Source of the DNA: Methylopila capsulata | Lineage (GTDB): Bacteria > Pseudomonadota > Alphaproteobacteria > Rhizobiales > Methylopilaceae | DNA length: 64,000 bases | Reading direction: 5' to 3' | NCBI RefSeq assembly: GCF_016907975.1 | Contig: NZ_JAFBCY010000002.1 | Location: 806,001-870,000, forward strand | Shown here: one piece after another, positions 8,065 to 15,929 of the stretch | Layout of the letters: every line of letters begins with the position of its first letter | How positions within the stretch are numbered: position 1 is the stretch's first letter | Notes under the pieces: generated by a model | The model's input: the letters and a program-made list of their open reading frames with translations, nothing else | Told to the model about the DNA's origin: nothing | Database searches by the model: none | Program-made: the position numbers and the translations under genes

Positions 8065-9313
8065 TTTCCGCGCTCCCGTCCGGACGCACCAGCCAGGTCT
8101 GGATGCCGTTGTTGTGGTAGATCGAGTTGGTTCCGCGGAACTTGCGGAGTTCGTTCTTGGTCGGCTGCACGTAGCCGCTGTCGTCCATCGCGCGCGATTG
8201 CAACAGGAGCTCCTGCCCGTTCCAGTCGAAGTCCACGTAGAATCGGGCCATCGCGCGCGGGAACGTCGGACCCTCGATCCGCGCCGTCCGCCAATTCCTG
8301 CCGCCGTCCATCGAGACGTCGACGCGCTTGATCGCGCCGCGTCCCGACCAGGCCGCCCCTGACAGGACGTTCGGCCCCTTGGACGTCAGCGGCGCCTGGG
8401 GGCTCGGATTGGTCACCACGGATTTGGCGTCCATTAGGAACGTGTGCTGGCGCGAACGACCGTCGGCCAGCAGGTCGGTGTATTTCGAGGTCTCCTCGCG
8501 CTGCGCCCAGGGCTGGTCGCCGACCTCGACGCGGCGCAGCCATTTGATCCACATGTTGCCTTCCCAGCCGGGCACGACCAGCCGAAGCGGATAGCCCTGC
8601 TCAGGCCGCAGCGCCTCGCCGTTCATCGCCCAGGCGACAAGGCAGTCGTCCATCGCCTTTTCGAGCGGGATCGAGCGCGTCATTGCGGACGCGTCGGCGC
8701 CTTCCGCGAGCACCCACTTGCCCTTGGCGCTCACGCCGGCCTCGTTCAGGAAAGCCTTCAGCGGCACGCCCGTGTAGACCACGTTGTGGATCATGCCGTG
8801 GGTGAATTGGCAGCCGTTGAGCTGCGAGCCGCGCCACTCCATGCCGCTGTTCGCCGCGCATTCGAGGAAGTAAACGCGGTTGACCCGGCCGGGCATGCGC
8901 TTGACGTCCTCCATGGTGAAGACGAGCGGCTTGTCCACCATGCCGTTGATCATGAAGCGGTGCTTTGCCGGGTCGATCTCGGCCTCGCCGCCGTGGTGCC
9001 GCACGAAGCACAGGCCGTTCGGCGTGATGACGCCGTCGAGCGCGTGAAGCGGCGTGAACGAGACCGAACTCTGTCGGCTTGCGGTCAGCCACTCGACCTC
9101 GCGTCGCACCACGTCCTTCTCGAATTTGGACGGGACGCCATAGGGCTTGGCGTTGACGCCGTCGCCGAGATACTGCGTCCACTCTTGGCGCTCGACGATC
9201 AGGGGGTCCGGCGTCTGCGCGGACGCGAGCGTCGGCGCCAGCGCCGCCGCTCCCGCGCCGGCGAGACCGAGATTGAGGACGCGCCGGCGGCTGAAGGCTT
9301 GAACGTCGCTCAT
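8048..9313 (-). CDS. soxC: Sulfane dehydrogenase molybdopterin subunit SoxC
   Basis: 421 residues from the ATG at 9313, which follows a good AGGAAG ribosome site; an alternative ATG at 9346 overlaps the soxB stop as ATGA and would add 11 residues. A twin-arginine signal (SRRRVLNLGLAGAG) exports the folded molybdoprotein. The sulfite-oxidase-type domain carries the Mo-ligating Cys152 in YFLECAANSG and FTHGMIHNVVYTGVPLK. Together with SoxD it oxidises cysteine-bound sulfane sulfur on SoxY to the sulfone. Its presence predicts complete oxidation of thiosulfate without stored sulfur globules. Confidence 0.95.
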   Translation of the reverse strand: MSDVQAFSRRRVLNLGLAGAGAAALAPTLASAQTPDPLIVERQEWTQYLGDGVNAKPYGVPSKFEKDVVRREVEWLTASRQSSVSFTPLHALDGVITPNGLCFVRHHGGEAEIDPAKHRFMINGMVDKPLVFTMEDVKRMPGRVNRVYFLECAANSGMEWRGSQLNGCQFTHGMIHNVVYTGVPLKAFLNEAGVSAKGKWVLAEGADASAMTRSIPLEKAMDDCLVAWAMNGEALRPEQGYPLRLVVPGWEGNMWIKWLRRVEVGDQPWAQREETSKYTDLLADGRSRQHTFLMDAKSVVTNPSPQAPLTSKGPNVLSGAAWSGRGAIKRVDVSMDGGRNWRTARIEGPTFPRAMARFYVDFDWNGQELLLQSRAMDDSGYVQPTKNELRKFRGTNSIYHNNGIQTWLVRPDGSAENVEVG

Positions 9314-9342
9314 GGCGCTCGCTTCCTGGCTGTGCTGTCCGG

Positions 9343-11037
9343 TCATGCGCCCGAGACCTTGATGGCGTCGGTCGGCTCGACCTTGATGGTCTTCCTGTCC
9401 GCGACGTGGCGCTCGACCAGCTCCCAGATCGGCGGTCCTTCGACGTTCTGGTTGACGCTCGCCCAGCCCGCGACCGTGTAGGACTTGTCGGCCTCGATCG
9501 ACGCGCCGGATTTCAGCAGCGTGAGATTGGAGATGCGCCTGCCGATCGGCTGGGCGATGTCGATCGCGTAGCCGACGCCGCCAAGGCGCACCATGTCGCC
9601 GCCGCCTTGGAAGTATGGGTCCGGATTGAAGATGTTGTCGGCGACATCCTCGAGCACGTCCTTGAACTGCTTACCCGTCATGGTCGAGCGGTAGCAGTTC
9701 GGATAGGTGACCGCGGTCGCGTTCGAGATCGCCTCGAACGTGATCGGGTCGCCCGGCAGGAGGCTCGTGCCCCAGCGGAAGGCGGGCGACAGCGCGATCT
9801 CGACGTCGCGCTGCTCGATCATCGCCTGGCAGATGACGTCGTCGAGCGTGCCGTTGAAGTTGCCGCGCCGATAGAGGACGCTCTCGGTCCGGCCGATCTC
9901 GCGCGCAAGCTCTGCGGCGTAGGGAGCGCGCGCATCGGTCACGAGCTTCGCCATCTCGGCGTCCGGCGCGATCGCGTCGGAGAACACCGGGATAAGGCCG
10001 AAGCGATAGCCCGCGACCTTGCCGTCCTTCACGTCGAGGTCGAGCCGCGACAGGAACTTGCCGTGCGAACCGGACGCGATCAGGAGCGTCTTGTCGACCT
10101 CGATCGCGGTCGGAATGGCGTCGTGGGTGTGGGCGGTGAGGATCACGTCGATCCCCCTCACGCGGCCCGCCATCTTGCGGTCGACGTCGAAGCCGTTGTG
10201 CGAGAGCAGGACGACCACATCCGCGCCCCCCGAGCGCGCGCTCTCGACCTGTTTGCGCAGGTCGTCCTCACGCAGCCCGAACTCCCAGTCGGGGATCATC
10301 CAGCGCGGATTCGCGATCGGGGTGCGTGGATAGGCCTGGCCGATCACCGCGATCTTCGCGCCGCCGCGCTCGAAGACCTTGGCGGCGGGAAACACCTCCT
10401 CCTGCCATTCGAGGCTACGGATGTTCTGGGCGAGAAAGGCGAAGGGTCCGGCGTCGGCGATCTCCTTCACGCGCTCGGCGCCGTAGGTGAACTCCCAATG
10501 GCCGACCATGGCGTCGAGCTTGAGCGCCTTGAGGGCCGACAGCACGTCCTCGCCCTTGGTCTGCAGCGAGGTCCAGCTTCCCTGGAGTTCGTCCCCGCCG
10601 GCGAGGAGCAGAACGTTGTCGTCGCCGCGCTCGGCGCGGATCGCCTTGACGAGAGTGGCGATGCGGTCGAACCCGCCCATGCGGCCATAGGCCTTGGCGA
10701 GCGCGACGAAATCCTCGCTCGTCAGGGCGTAGGCCTGCGGGCTGTTCGGCTTGACCTTGAACTTGTCGAGAAAGGCCGCGCCGGTGAGGTGGGGCGGCAG
10801 ACCCTTGGTTTCGCCGACCCCCAGATTGACCGAGGGCTCGCGGAAATAGATCGGGTTGAGCTGAGCGTGCGTGTCGGTGAGGTGAAGCAGCGTCACCTTG
10901 CCGACGGCGTCGAAGCGCAGGAGATCGTCCTGCGTCAGCTTTCCGCTCGACGCGGCCTGGGCGAGGCTTCGACCGGAAGCGGCGGTCAGGGAGGCCGCAG
11001 CCGTGGCGGCGACGACGAATTCTCGGCGGGATATCAC
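9343..11037 (-). CDS. soxB: Thiosulfohydrolase SoxB (dimanganese)
   Basis: The protein is 564 residues from a GTG at 11037, or 570 from the ATG at 11055. The GTG is favoured because GAGAGG lies 9 bp upstream and the twin-arginine motif (ISRREFVVAAT) then sits at the N-terminus. Metal-binding blocks typical of SoxB and 5'-nucleotidases are in order: LTDTHAQLNP, AGGDELQGSW, GHWEFTYG, LLSHNG and TAHTHD. SoxB hydrolyses the sulfone group from SoxY-cysteine-S-sulfonate, releasing sulfate. It is the diagnostic gene of the Sox pathway. The stop overlaps the upstream ATG of soxC. Confidence 0.95.
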   Translation of the reverse strand: MISRREFVVAATAAASLTAASGRSLAQAASSGKLTQDDLLRFDAVGKVTLLHLTDTHAQLNPIYFREPSVNLGVGETKGLPPHLTGAAFLDKFKVKPNSPQAYALTSEDFVALAKAYGRMGGFDRIATLVKAIRAERGDDNVLLLAGGDELQGSWTSLQTKGEDVLSALKALKLDAMVGHWEFTYGAERVKEIADAGPFAFLAQNIRSLEWQEEVFPAAKVFERGGAKIAVIGQAYPRTPIANPRWMIPDWEFGLREDDLRKQVESARSGGADVVVLLSHNGFDVDRKMAGRVRGIDVILTAHTHDAIPTAIEVDKTLLIASGSHGKFLSRLDLDVKDGKVAGYRFGLIPVFSDAIAPDAEMAKLVTDARAPYAAELAREIGRTESVLYRRGNFNGTLDDVICQAMIEQRDVEIALSPAFRWGTSLLPGDPITFEAISNATAVTYPNCYRSTMTGKQFKDVLEDVADNIFNPDPYFQGGGDMVRLGGVGYAIDIAQPIGRRISNLTLLKSGASIEADKSYTVAGWASVNQNVEGPPIWELVERHVADRKTIKVEPTDAIKVSGA

Positions 11038-11129
11038 GAGAGAGGACCTCTCCATCTCTGAACGCGGCCGGCCGCTCGCGCTCGGCGAATCCCGGGCGCG
11101 TCGTCAGGCGTCGCGATGCGCTTCGGTGG

Positions 11130-11459
11130 TTAGGCGACTTCGAGCTTCGCCTTGGCGGTCGTTTCCTGGCCGTTGTCGTCCTTCCACGTGAAGGTGAACT
11201 CGCCGGACTCTTTCGCCTTGAAGAAGAAGGCCTGGTAGGGATTGGCCGAGATCGACGGGAACCAGTCCGCCTCGAACACCACCGCGCCGTTGAACGCCGC
11301 CGTGAACGTGTTGATGATGTCGCGCGGCACGATCTTGCCGGACGCATCCTTGCGGACGCCGCTCTCCATCTCGTGGGAGACCAGCGTCTTCACTTCGATA
11401 ATCTCGTCCTTCTTCGCCTTCGGTGGAACGCGGACACGGGCGGAAGTCTTGGTCGCCAT
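11130..11459 (-). CDS. soxZ: Thiosulfate oxidation carrier subunit SoxZ
   Basis: 109 residues of immunoglobulin-like fold, with no signal peptide, as usual: SoxZ is exported as a complex on the SoxY Tat signal. Family features include RVRVPPKAKKDEIIEVKTLVSHEMESG and the C-terminal FTWKDDNGQ strand. It forms the SoxYZ heterodimer that displays the substrate-carrying cysteine arm. It lies 45 bp after soxY and 74 bp before the soxB ATG. Confidence 0.96.
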   Translation of the reverse strand: MATKTSARVRVPPKAKKDEIIEVKTLVSHEMESGVRKDASGKIVPRDIINTFTAAFNGAVVFEADWFPSISANPYQAFFFKAKESGEFTFTWKDDNGQETTAKAKLEVA

Positions 11460-11504
11460 CTGATCGCTCTCTCTTTCAGGATTTGGAGATCCGGCGGACG
11501 GGGG

Positions 11505-11969
11505 TCAGCCGCCGCATCCGCCGATCGTGACCTTCACCTCGGATCGCGCCGTATAGAGCTGGCCGGTCGAGGTTTCCGCGACAGCGATGACGTTCTGGGT
11601 CTGGGCGAGGCGCATCCGCAGCGACGCCGCCGCGCGGCCGCAGGCCGGCGTGAAGCGATAGGTCAGCACGCGGGGGAACGGATTTCCCTCGGCGAAGACG
11701 CTGACGGATTTCACGTAATCCGCCTCCGTCATCGGGCTTTCGACCTCGATGTTGATCGGCACGACCAGACCGTTCTCGGCGATCTCCGGCATGTCGAGCT
11801 TCAGCTTGCCGGTCGTCATCTCCCTGGCGCCGTAGAGCTTGTCGATTTCGGCCTTGACCTCCTCCGGCTTGGCGAAGGCGAGCCTCGGCGTCAGGGCGAC
11901 GACGGCCGCGGCGATCGCCGCGACCCGCAACGCCTCCCGACGCGAATGAGCCTGCTCGAACAGCGTCAT
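11505..11969 (-). CDS. soxY: Thiosulfate oxidation carrier protein SoxY
   Basis: 154 residues, starting at the ATG at 11969 with a strong AGGAGG ribosome site just upstream; longer in-frame extensions run into the AT-rich promoter and are rejected. The N-terminus has a twin-arginine-like signal (HSRREALRVAAIAAAVV). The protein ends in GGCGG, the swinging-arm motif whose cysteine carries the sulfur intermediates through the whole Sox cycle. It is the first gene of the minus-strand operon soxY-Z-B-C-D-E-F-dsrE. Confidence 0.97.
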   Translation of the reverse strand: MTLFEQAHSRREALRVAAIAAAVVALTPRLAFAKPEEVKAEIDKLYGAREMTTGKLKLDMPEIAENGLVVPINIEVESPMTEADYVKSVSVFAEGNPFPRVLTYRFTPACGRAAASLRMRLAQTQNVIAVAETSTGQLYTARSEVKVTIGGCGG

Positions 11970-12206
11970 GCGATTCCTCCTGAAGCCGAACGCATCCGTA
12001 AGGCTCTGAATTTGAATTCTTTTTCTCAGTCGGCTGCATATGCGCAATCGACTGGCTTGAACATATTGTGATATAGAGTTTTTTGAATGTAAAGTCGCGT
12101 ATCGGCCGATCGGCGATCCCAATGAAGGATCTGATCGGTTCGGGTGGACTCCCTGGCCGGCCGACTACGGCCGGTCTTCAAAAAAGAAAATGAGTGGGGA
12201 AGAAAC
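11970..12206. promoter_or_regulatory. Divergent soxY / soxA promoter region with candidate SoxR site
   Basis: This 237-bp gap is much more AT-rich in its middle (about 12000-12095) than the surrounding DNA, as expected for two back-to-back promoters. It contains TATGCGCAAT (12039-12048) inside an 8-bp palindrome GCATATGC, and an ACATATTGTGATATAGAG stretch from 12061. The TATnCGnA core recurs in the soxV/soxS gap (15062). Control by the SoxR repressor encoded at 15483 is inferred from the shared motif and from SoxR biology. Confidence 0.55.
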
Positions 12207-13061
12207 ATGAGATCGAAGCCCATCGGCGGCGCCCTCGCGGGCCTCGCTGCGATCGCGCTGACCTTGGGCCTGACGGCTCTCGGGTCGGCTCAGGACGGCG
12301 CAAGCTCCGGCGCCTCCAACAGCGCCGCGGAGATCGAGCGCTACCGGAAGATGATCGACGACCCGATGGCCAATCCGGGGTTCCTCAACGTGGACCGTGG
12401 CGAGGCGCTGTGGTCGGAAGCGCGTGGCGACAAGGCCGTCTCGCTCGAGACCTGCGATCTCGGCGAGGGGCCCGGCGTCCTCGAGGGCGCCTATGCGAAA
12501 CTCCCTCGCTATTTCAAGGATTCCGATCAGGTCATGGACCTCGAGCAGCGGCTGCTCTGGTGCATGGAGAAGGTCCAGGCGTTTGACACGAAGGCGATCC
12601 GGGCGAAGCCATTCTCGGGTCCCGGCCGGGGGTCCGACATGGAGGATCTCGTCGCCTTCATCGCCAACAAGTCGAGCGGGATGAAGATCGAGGCGCCTCT
12701 CGCCCATCCGAAGGAGAAGGAACTCTACAGGATCGGCGAGGCGCTGTTCTTCCGGCGCTCGTCGGTCATGGATTTTTCCTGCGCGACCTGCCACGGAGCG
12801 CCCAACAAGCGAATCCGCACGACCGACCTGCCGCAGTTCGACACCCCCAATCCATCCGCTCAAGCCTCGATGGCGAGCTGGCCGACCTATCGCGTCTCGC
12901 AGAGCGCGACGCGGACGATGCAGCACAGGCTCTGGGACTGCTATCGCCAGATGCGCATGCCGGCGCCGGGCTACGCCTCGGAAGCCGTCACGGCCCTCGC
13001 CCTTTACCTCAACAAGAACGCTGAGGGGGGCGAGCTCAAAGTGCCCTCGATCAAGCGCTGA
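12207..13061 (+). CDS. soxA: L-cysteine S-thiosulfotransferase subunit SoxA (monohaem)
   Basis: 284 residues. A Sec signal (to about residue 28, cleaved near GSAQDG) is followed by one haem motif, CATCHG (Cys192-His196). Cys245 in [10 protein letters not shown] is the conserved cysteine that ligates haem and carries the persulfide at the active site. The N-terminal half keeps two cysteines (LETCDLG, LLWCMEK) where dihaem SoxA proteins have the extra haem, so this is the monohaem class. SoxAX joins thiosulfate to the SoxY cysteine. The ATG at 12207 follows GGGGAAG. soxX starts 16 bp downstream. Confidence 0.95.
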   Translation: MRSKPIGGALAGLAAIALTLGLTALGSAQDGASSGASNSAAEIERYRKMIDDPMANPGFLNVDRGEALWSEARGDKAVSLETCDLGEGPGVLEGAYAKLPRYFKDSDQVMDLEQRLLWCMEKVQAFDTKAIRAKPFSGPGRGSDMEDLVAFIANKSSGMKIEAPLAHPKEKELYRIGEALFFRRSSVMDFSCATCHGAPNKRIRTTDLPQFDTPNPSAQASMASWPTYRVSQSATRTMQHRLWDCYRQMRMPAPGYASEAVTALALYLNKNAEGGELKVPSIKR

Positions 13062-13077
13062 TCCCGGGGGCCAAGCC

Positions 13078-13692
13078 ATGACGACGAAGTTTCTTGTGTT
13101 CTCCGCCCTGCTGGCCGCCACGCCGGCGCTCGCGGCCGACGACGGCTCCGCCGTCGACGCTGCGCGCGTGGAAAAAACCGTGGCGTCCAGTTTCGCCAAT
13201 GCGCCGGAAGGCTGGGACGACCGCCTCAAGCAGGACGACGCCCAGCGAATCTGCACCGAGACCCGCAACGAGCCGCCGGAAGAGCTGGCGGACAAGATTG
13301 TGGCGGCCGAAAAGGCCAAGGTGAAACTGCCGGAGGACGGCAAGGTGATCGGCGACTGGAAAGCCGGCGAGAAGGTCGCGCAGAACGGACGCGGTTTCCA
13401 GTTCAGCGACCCGCCGGGGACCGAGGCTGGCGGCAATTGCTACGCCTGTCACCAGCTCGACCCGAAGGAGACAAGCTACGGCACGCTGGGCCCGAGCCTG
13501 AAGGGCTATGGAAAGGGGTTCAAGTTCTCCGACGACGCCGCCAAGGCGACCTACGCCAAGATCTACAACGCTCAGTCCGTGCTGCCCTGCTCGAACATGC
13601 CGCGCTTCGGCGCGAACCATGTCCTGACCGAAACGCAGATGAAGGACGTGACCGCCTATCTGTTCGACCCGGCCTCGCCGGTGAACAAGTGA
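13078..13692 (+). CDS. soxX: Sulfur oxidation c-type cytochrome SoxX
   Basis: 204 residues with a Sec signal (MTTKFLVFSALLAATPALA), one haem motif CYACH (Cys121-His125), the GTLGPSLKGYG loop and an axial Met in NMPRFG, all SoxX features. It is the electron-accepting partner of SoxA in the periplasmic SoxAX thiosulfotransferase. The first ~95 residues after the signal form an extension seen in longer SoxX proteins. A large hairpin just after the stop probably ends the soxAX transcript. Confidence 0.95.
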   Translation: MTTKFLVFSALLAATPALAADDGSAVDAARVEKTVASSFANAPEGWDDRLKQDDAQRICTETRNEPPEELADKIVAAEKAKVKLPEDGKVIGDWKAGEKVAQNGRGFQFSDPPGTEAGGNCYACHQLDPKETSYGTLGPSLKGYGKGFKFSDDAAKATYAKIYNAQSVLPCSNMPRFGANHVLTETQMKDVTAYLFDPASPVNK

Positions 13693-13702
13693 CCTGACTC
13701 CC

Positions 13703-13738
13703 GAAGGCGCGGCGGGTCAGCCGCCCTGCCGCGCCTTC
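13703..13738. terminator. Shared hairpin between convergent soxX and soxW
   Basis: GAAGGCGCGGC (13703-13713) pairs with GCCGCGCCTTC (13728-13738), extended inward by GGG/CCC, leaving a 7-nt loop. The left arm lies just after the soxX stop; the loop contains the soxW stop codon, so the right arm is inside soxW coding sequence. The stem is long and GC-rich and serves both strands, but neither side has a T-run, so intrinsic termination is likely rather than certain. Confidence 0.6.
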
Positions 13739-14277
13739 AGCCAAGTCTCGAACGAACCGTCGACATAGCCTCGTTCCGAAACGAAGCGGAACATCGCAAG
13801 GAAGTCCGGCTCGGCGAGCAGGCCCGGCATGCGCGCGACTTCGGCAAGCTCGCCATCGCGCGGCGCTATGAACTGGAAGGTCGGCGTCGTCCGCACCGCA
13901 TGCTTGGCCGCGAGCGCCTTTTCTCGCAGCCTCTCGCCGTCGATGTCCGTCACCTCGCGCGATCCGAACGTGTCGAGGTGGACGATCTCGAACCGTTCCC
14001 GCACGAACGCCTCGATCTCCGGTTTCGCGAAATAGACCGTGTGGAGGCGCCTGCAGGCCGGGCAGCCGCGCATGCCCCACTGCACGGCGAAGATCTTGCC
14101 CTTCTCGGGAGCCGCCCGCGCATCGTCCGCCAGATCGAGGAAGCTCTCGAGATACCAGTCCTGAGCATAATTGCCGTCGTCGCCGAGCACGGGGGCTGCG
14201 TGAACTCGTGTCGCAAAAGGCGTCGAGGTTGCGAGTCCCAGGAACAGACGTCGATTCAGTCCGCCCGATCGCGTCAT
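13717..14277 (-). CDS. soxW: Periplasmic thioredoxin SoxW
   Basis: 186 residues from the ATG at 14277, which has GAGGAG 8 bp upstream; another ATG at 14292 overlaps the soxV stop (ATGA). An N-terminal signal ends near VHAAP. The thioredoxin-like domain has the redox motif CPAC (Cys72, Cys75) after AVQWGMRG and a cis-Pro in RTTPTFQF. SoxW receives electrons from SoxV and keeps Sox carrier cysteines reduced. The genes are arranged as a soxV-soxW operon. Confidence 0.9.
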   Translation of the reverse strand: MTRSGGLNRRLFLGLATSTPFATRVHAAPVLGDDGNYAQDWYLESFLDLADDARAAPEKGKIFAVQWGMRGCPACRRLHTVYFAKPEIEAFVRERFEIVHLDTFGSREVTDIDGERLREKALAAKHAVRTTPTFQFIAPRDGELAEVARMPGLLAEPDFLAMFRFVSERGYVDGSFETWLKARQGG

Positions 14278-14288
14278 CGCGTGACTCC

Positions 14289-15011
14289 TCATCCGATCTC
14301 GGCCAAGGCCGGAAAGGTCTCGAGCAACCAGCCCGCCGCGGCTGGAACCCAGCCGCCGATGAAGGCGAGCCCCGTGACGATGAGCAACGCGCCCGAGATT
14401 TTCTCGATCAGGCCGAGCCGGGATCGCAGCGCCCGCGACCAGCGCAGGAACGCGCCCATGAAGGCCGCAGCCAGCAGGAAGGGCAGTCCGATCCCCGCCG
14501 AATAGGCGGCGAGCAGGGCCGCCCCGCGCCAGGCCGTCTGCTCCGCGCTCGCGACCATCAGAATGGCGGCCAGGATCGGCCCCACGCAGGGCGTCCAGCC
14601 GAAGCCGAAGGCGAGCCCGACGGCATAGGCGCCGAGCGGGCCGGTCGGCCTGCGTTCGACGCCGGCTCCGGCCTGTCGGTAGAGCAGCGGGATGCGCACG
14701 ATCTCCATGAAATGCAGGCCGAACACCACGAGCAGGGCGCCAGCGGCGATCGTGAGCGGTTGGGCGTAGTTCGCGACCAATTGCCCAACCGTCGACGCGG
14801 TCGCTCCGAGCGCGACGAACACGGTCGAGAAGCCGGCGACGAAAGCGCTAGCGAGCGCAAGAACTTTGGCGCGCTGACGCTCGATCTGATCTGGCGAGGC
14901 GGCGCCGCTGATGAAGCCGAGATAAGCCGGCGTCAGCGGCAGCACGCAGGGCGAGGCGAAGGACAGAACGCCCGCAGCCGCCGCGCCCGCCAGGCTCACG
15001 TCAAGCGCCAT
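14289..15011 (-). CDS. soxV: CcdA/DsbD-type transmembrane electron carrier SoxV
   Basis: 240 residues, about six transmembrane helices. The first helix has the SFASPCVLPLTPAYLGFISG signature and a later one GWTPCVGPIL: these two cysteines shuttle electrons from cytoplasmic thioredoxin across the membrane. Adjacent soxW makes SoxV, rather than a cytochrome c maturation CcdA, the best name. The ATG at 15011 is preferred, with GGGAG 8 bp upstream; a longer form to 15062 would reach into the promoter. Confidence 0.92.
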   Translation of the reverse strand: MALDVSLAGAAAAGVLSFASPCVLPLTPAYLGFISGAASPDQIERQRAKVLALASAFVAGFSTVFVALGATASTVGQLVANYAQPLTIAAGALLVVFGLHFMEIVRIPLLYRQAGAGVERRPTGPLGAYAVGLAFGFGWTPCVGPILAAILMVASAEQTAWRGAALLAAYSAGIGLPFLLAAAFMGAFLRWSRALRSRLGLIEKISGALLIVTGLAFIGGWVPAAAGWLLETFPALAEIG

Positions 15012-15087
15012 CCCGATGCTCCCAAGCGGCCGACCCTCTCGGAACGGCGGAGTGGAATTCATATTCGCATACGATTATATATAGAGC
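15012..15087. promoter_or_regulatory. Divergent soxV / soxS control region with candidate SoxR operator
   Basis: This 76-bp gap becomes strongly AT-rich from 15056 and includes TATTCGCATA (15062-15071), symmetrical at 8 of 10 positions about CG, and TTATATATAG just before the soxS ATG, a plausible -10 region. In related bacteria SoxR represses from the soxS-soxV gap, so an operator here is expected; its exact limits are inferred. Confidence 0.6.
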
Positions 15088-15465
15088 ATGCCGTTTCGTC
15101 GTACCCTCGCCTTCGTTGTTTTCGTTATCGGCGCGCAGGTCGCGAGCCTCGCCGCCCGCGCTGCGGAGCTGGTGATGTTCGATCAGCCGGGCTGCGTCTG
15201 GTGTCAGCGCTTCGAGACGGAGATCGCTCCCGGCTACGAGAATGCGGAGGAAGGCAAACTCGCGCCGCTGCGCCGAATTGATATTCGCGCGCAAGACAAG
15301 GCGGGCTTCGCACTTGCGAACGGCGTGCGGATCACGCCAACCTTTGTTCTCGTAACTGACGGTCGGGAAATCGGTCGCCTGACCGGCTATCCCGGTAAAG
15401 ACTTCTTCTGGACCGCTCTTGCCGACTTGACCGGCCGTCTTCCGAAGTCGTCGAACCCGAACTGA
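15088..15465 (+). CDS. soxS: Periplasmic thioredoxin-like SoxS
   Basis: 125 residues: a signal peptide (to about residue 26, ARAAE) followed by a small thioredoxin fold with the redox motif CVWC (Cys36, Cys39) in FDQPGCVWCQRF and the cis-Pro in RITPTFVL. SoxS proteins keep SoxYZ active, probably by reducing wrongly modified SoxY cysteine. It is the first gene of a soxS-soxR-soxT unit; soxR starts 17 bp later. Confidence 0.9.
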   Translation: MPFRRTLAFVVFVIGAQVASLAARAAELVMFDQPGCVWCQRFETEIAPGYENAEEGKLAPLRRIDIRAQDKAGFALANGVRITPTFVLVTDGREIGRLTGYPGKDFFWTALADLTGRLPKSSNPN

Positions 15466-15482
15466 TTTCAGGATTCCGCCGT

Positions 15483-15851
15483 ATGCCAGCAATCGTATCG
15501 GCCAAGATCGAGAACGAGCTTCGCGACGGACCGGAGGTCTCGCCCGAGCTTGACGCGCTCATGCGCAACGCCCGCGACGCCAGCGACTTCCTTAAGGCCC
15601 TGTCGCACGAAAGCCGGCTGCTGCTGCTCTGCCTTCTGGCCGAGCGCGAGCGGTCCGTGACGGAACTCGAGAACATCCTGTCGCTTCGCCAGGCCAGCGT
15701 ATCGCAGCAGCTCGCGAGGCTCAGACTGGAGGATCTCGTCACGACGCGGCGGGACGGCAAAGCGATCTATTACAGCTTGGCGAACGATGACGTTCGCCGT
15801 GTTATCTCCGTGATTTACGACATTTTTTGCGAGAAGGACCAAAAGGCCTGA
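15483..15851 (+). CDS. soxR: ArsR-family persulfide-responsive repressor SoxR
   Basis: 122 residues with a winged helix-turn-helix (ERSVTELENILSLRQASVSQ and the wing around TTRRDGKAIYY). Cys50 (LLLLCLLAE) and Cys116 (YDIFCEK) occupy the positions of the two cysteines that form a di- to tetrasulfide link in BigR, SqrR and SoxR, so reactive sulfane sulfur rather than metal is the expected signal. It probably represses the three sox transcripts from the soxV/soxS and soxY/soxA gaps. Confidence 0.92.
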   Translation: MPAIVSAKIENELRDGPEVSPELDALMRNARDASDFLKALSHESRLLLLCLLAERERSVTELENILSLRQASVSQQLARLRLEDLVTTRRDGKAIYYSLANDDVRRVISVIYDIFCEKDQKA

Positions 15852-15929
15852 TTTTGCTGTGACGCGCCGGGCTGGCGACAAGACGCGTGAAAAGCGTCGC
15901 GCCAGCCGATGGACGGGAGGACCGGGCGC

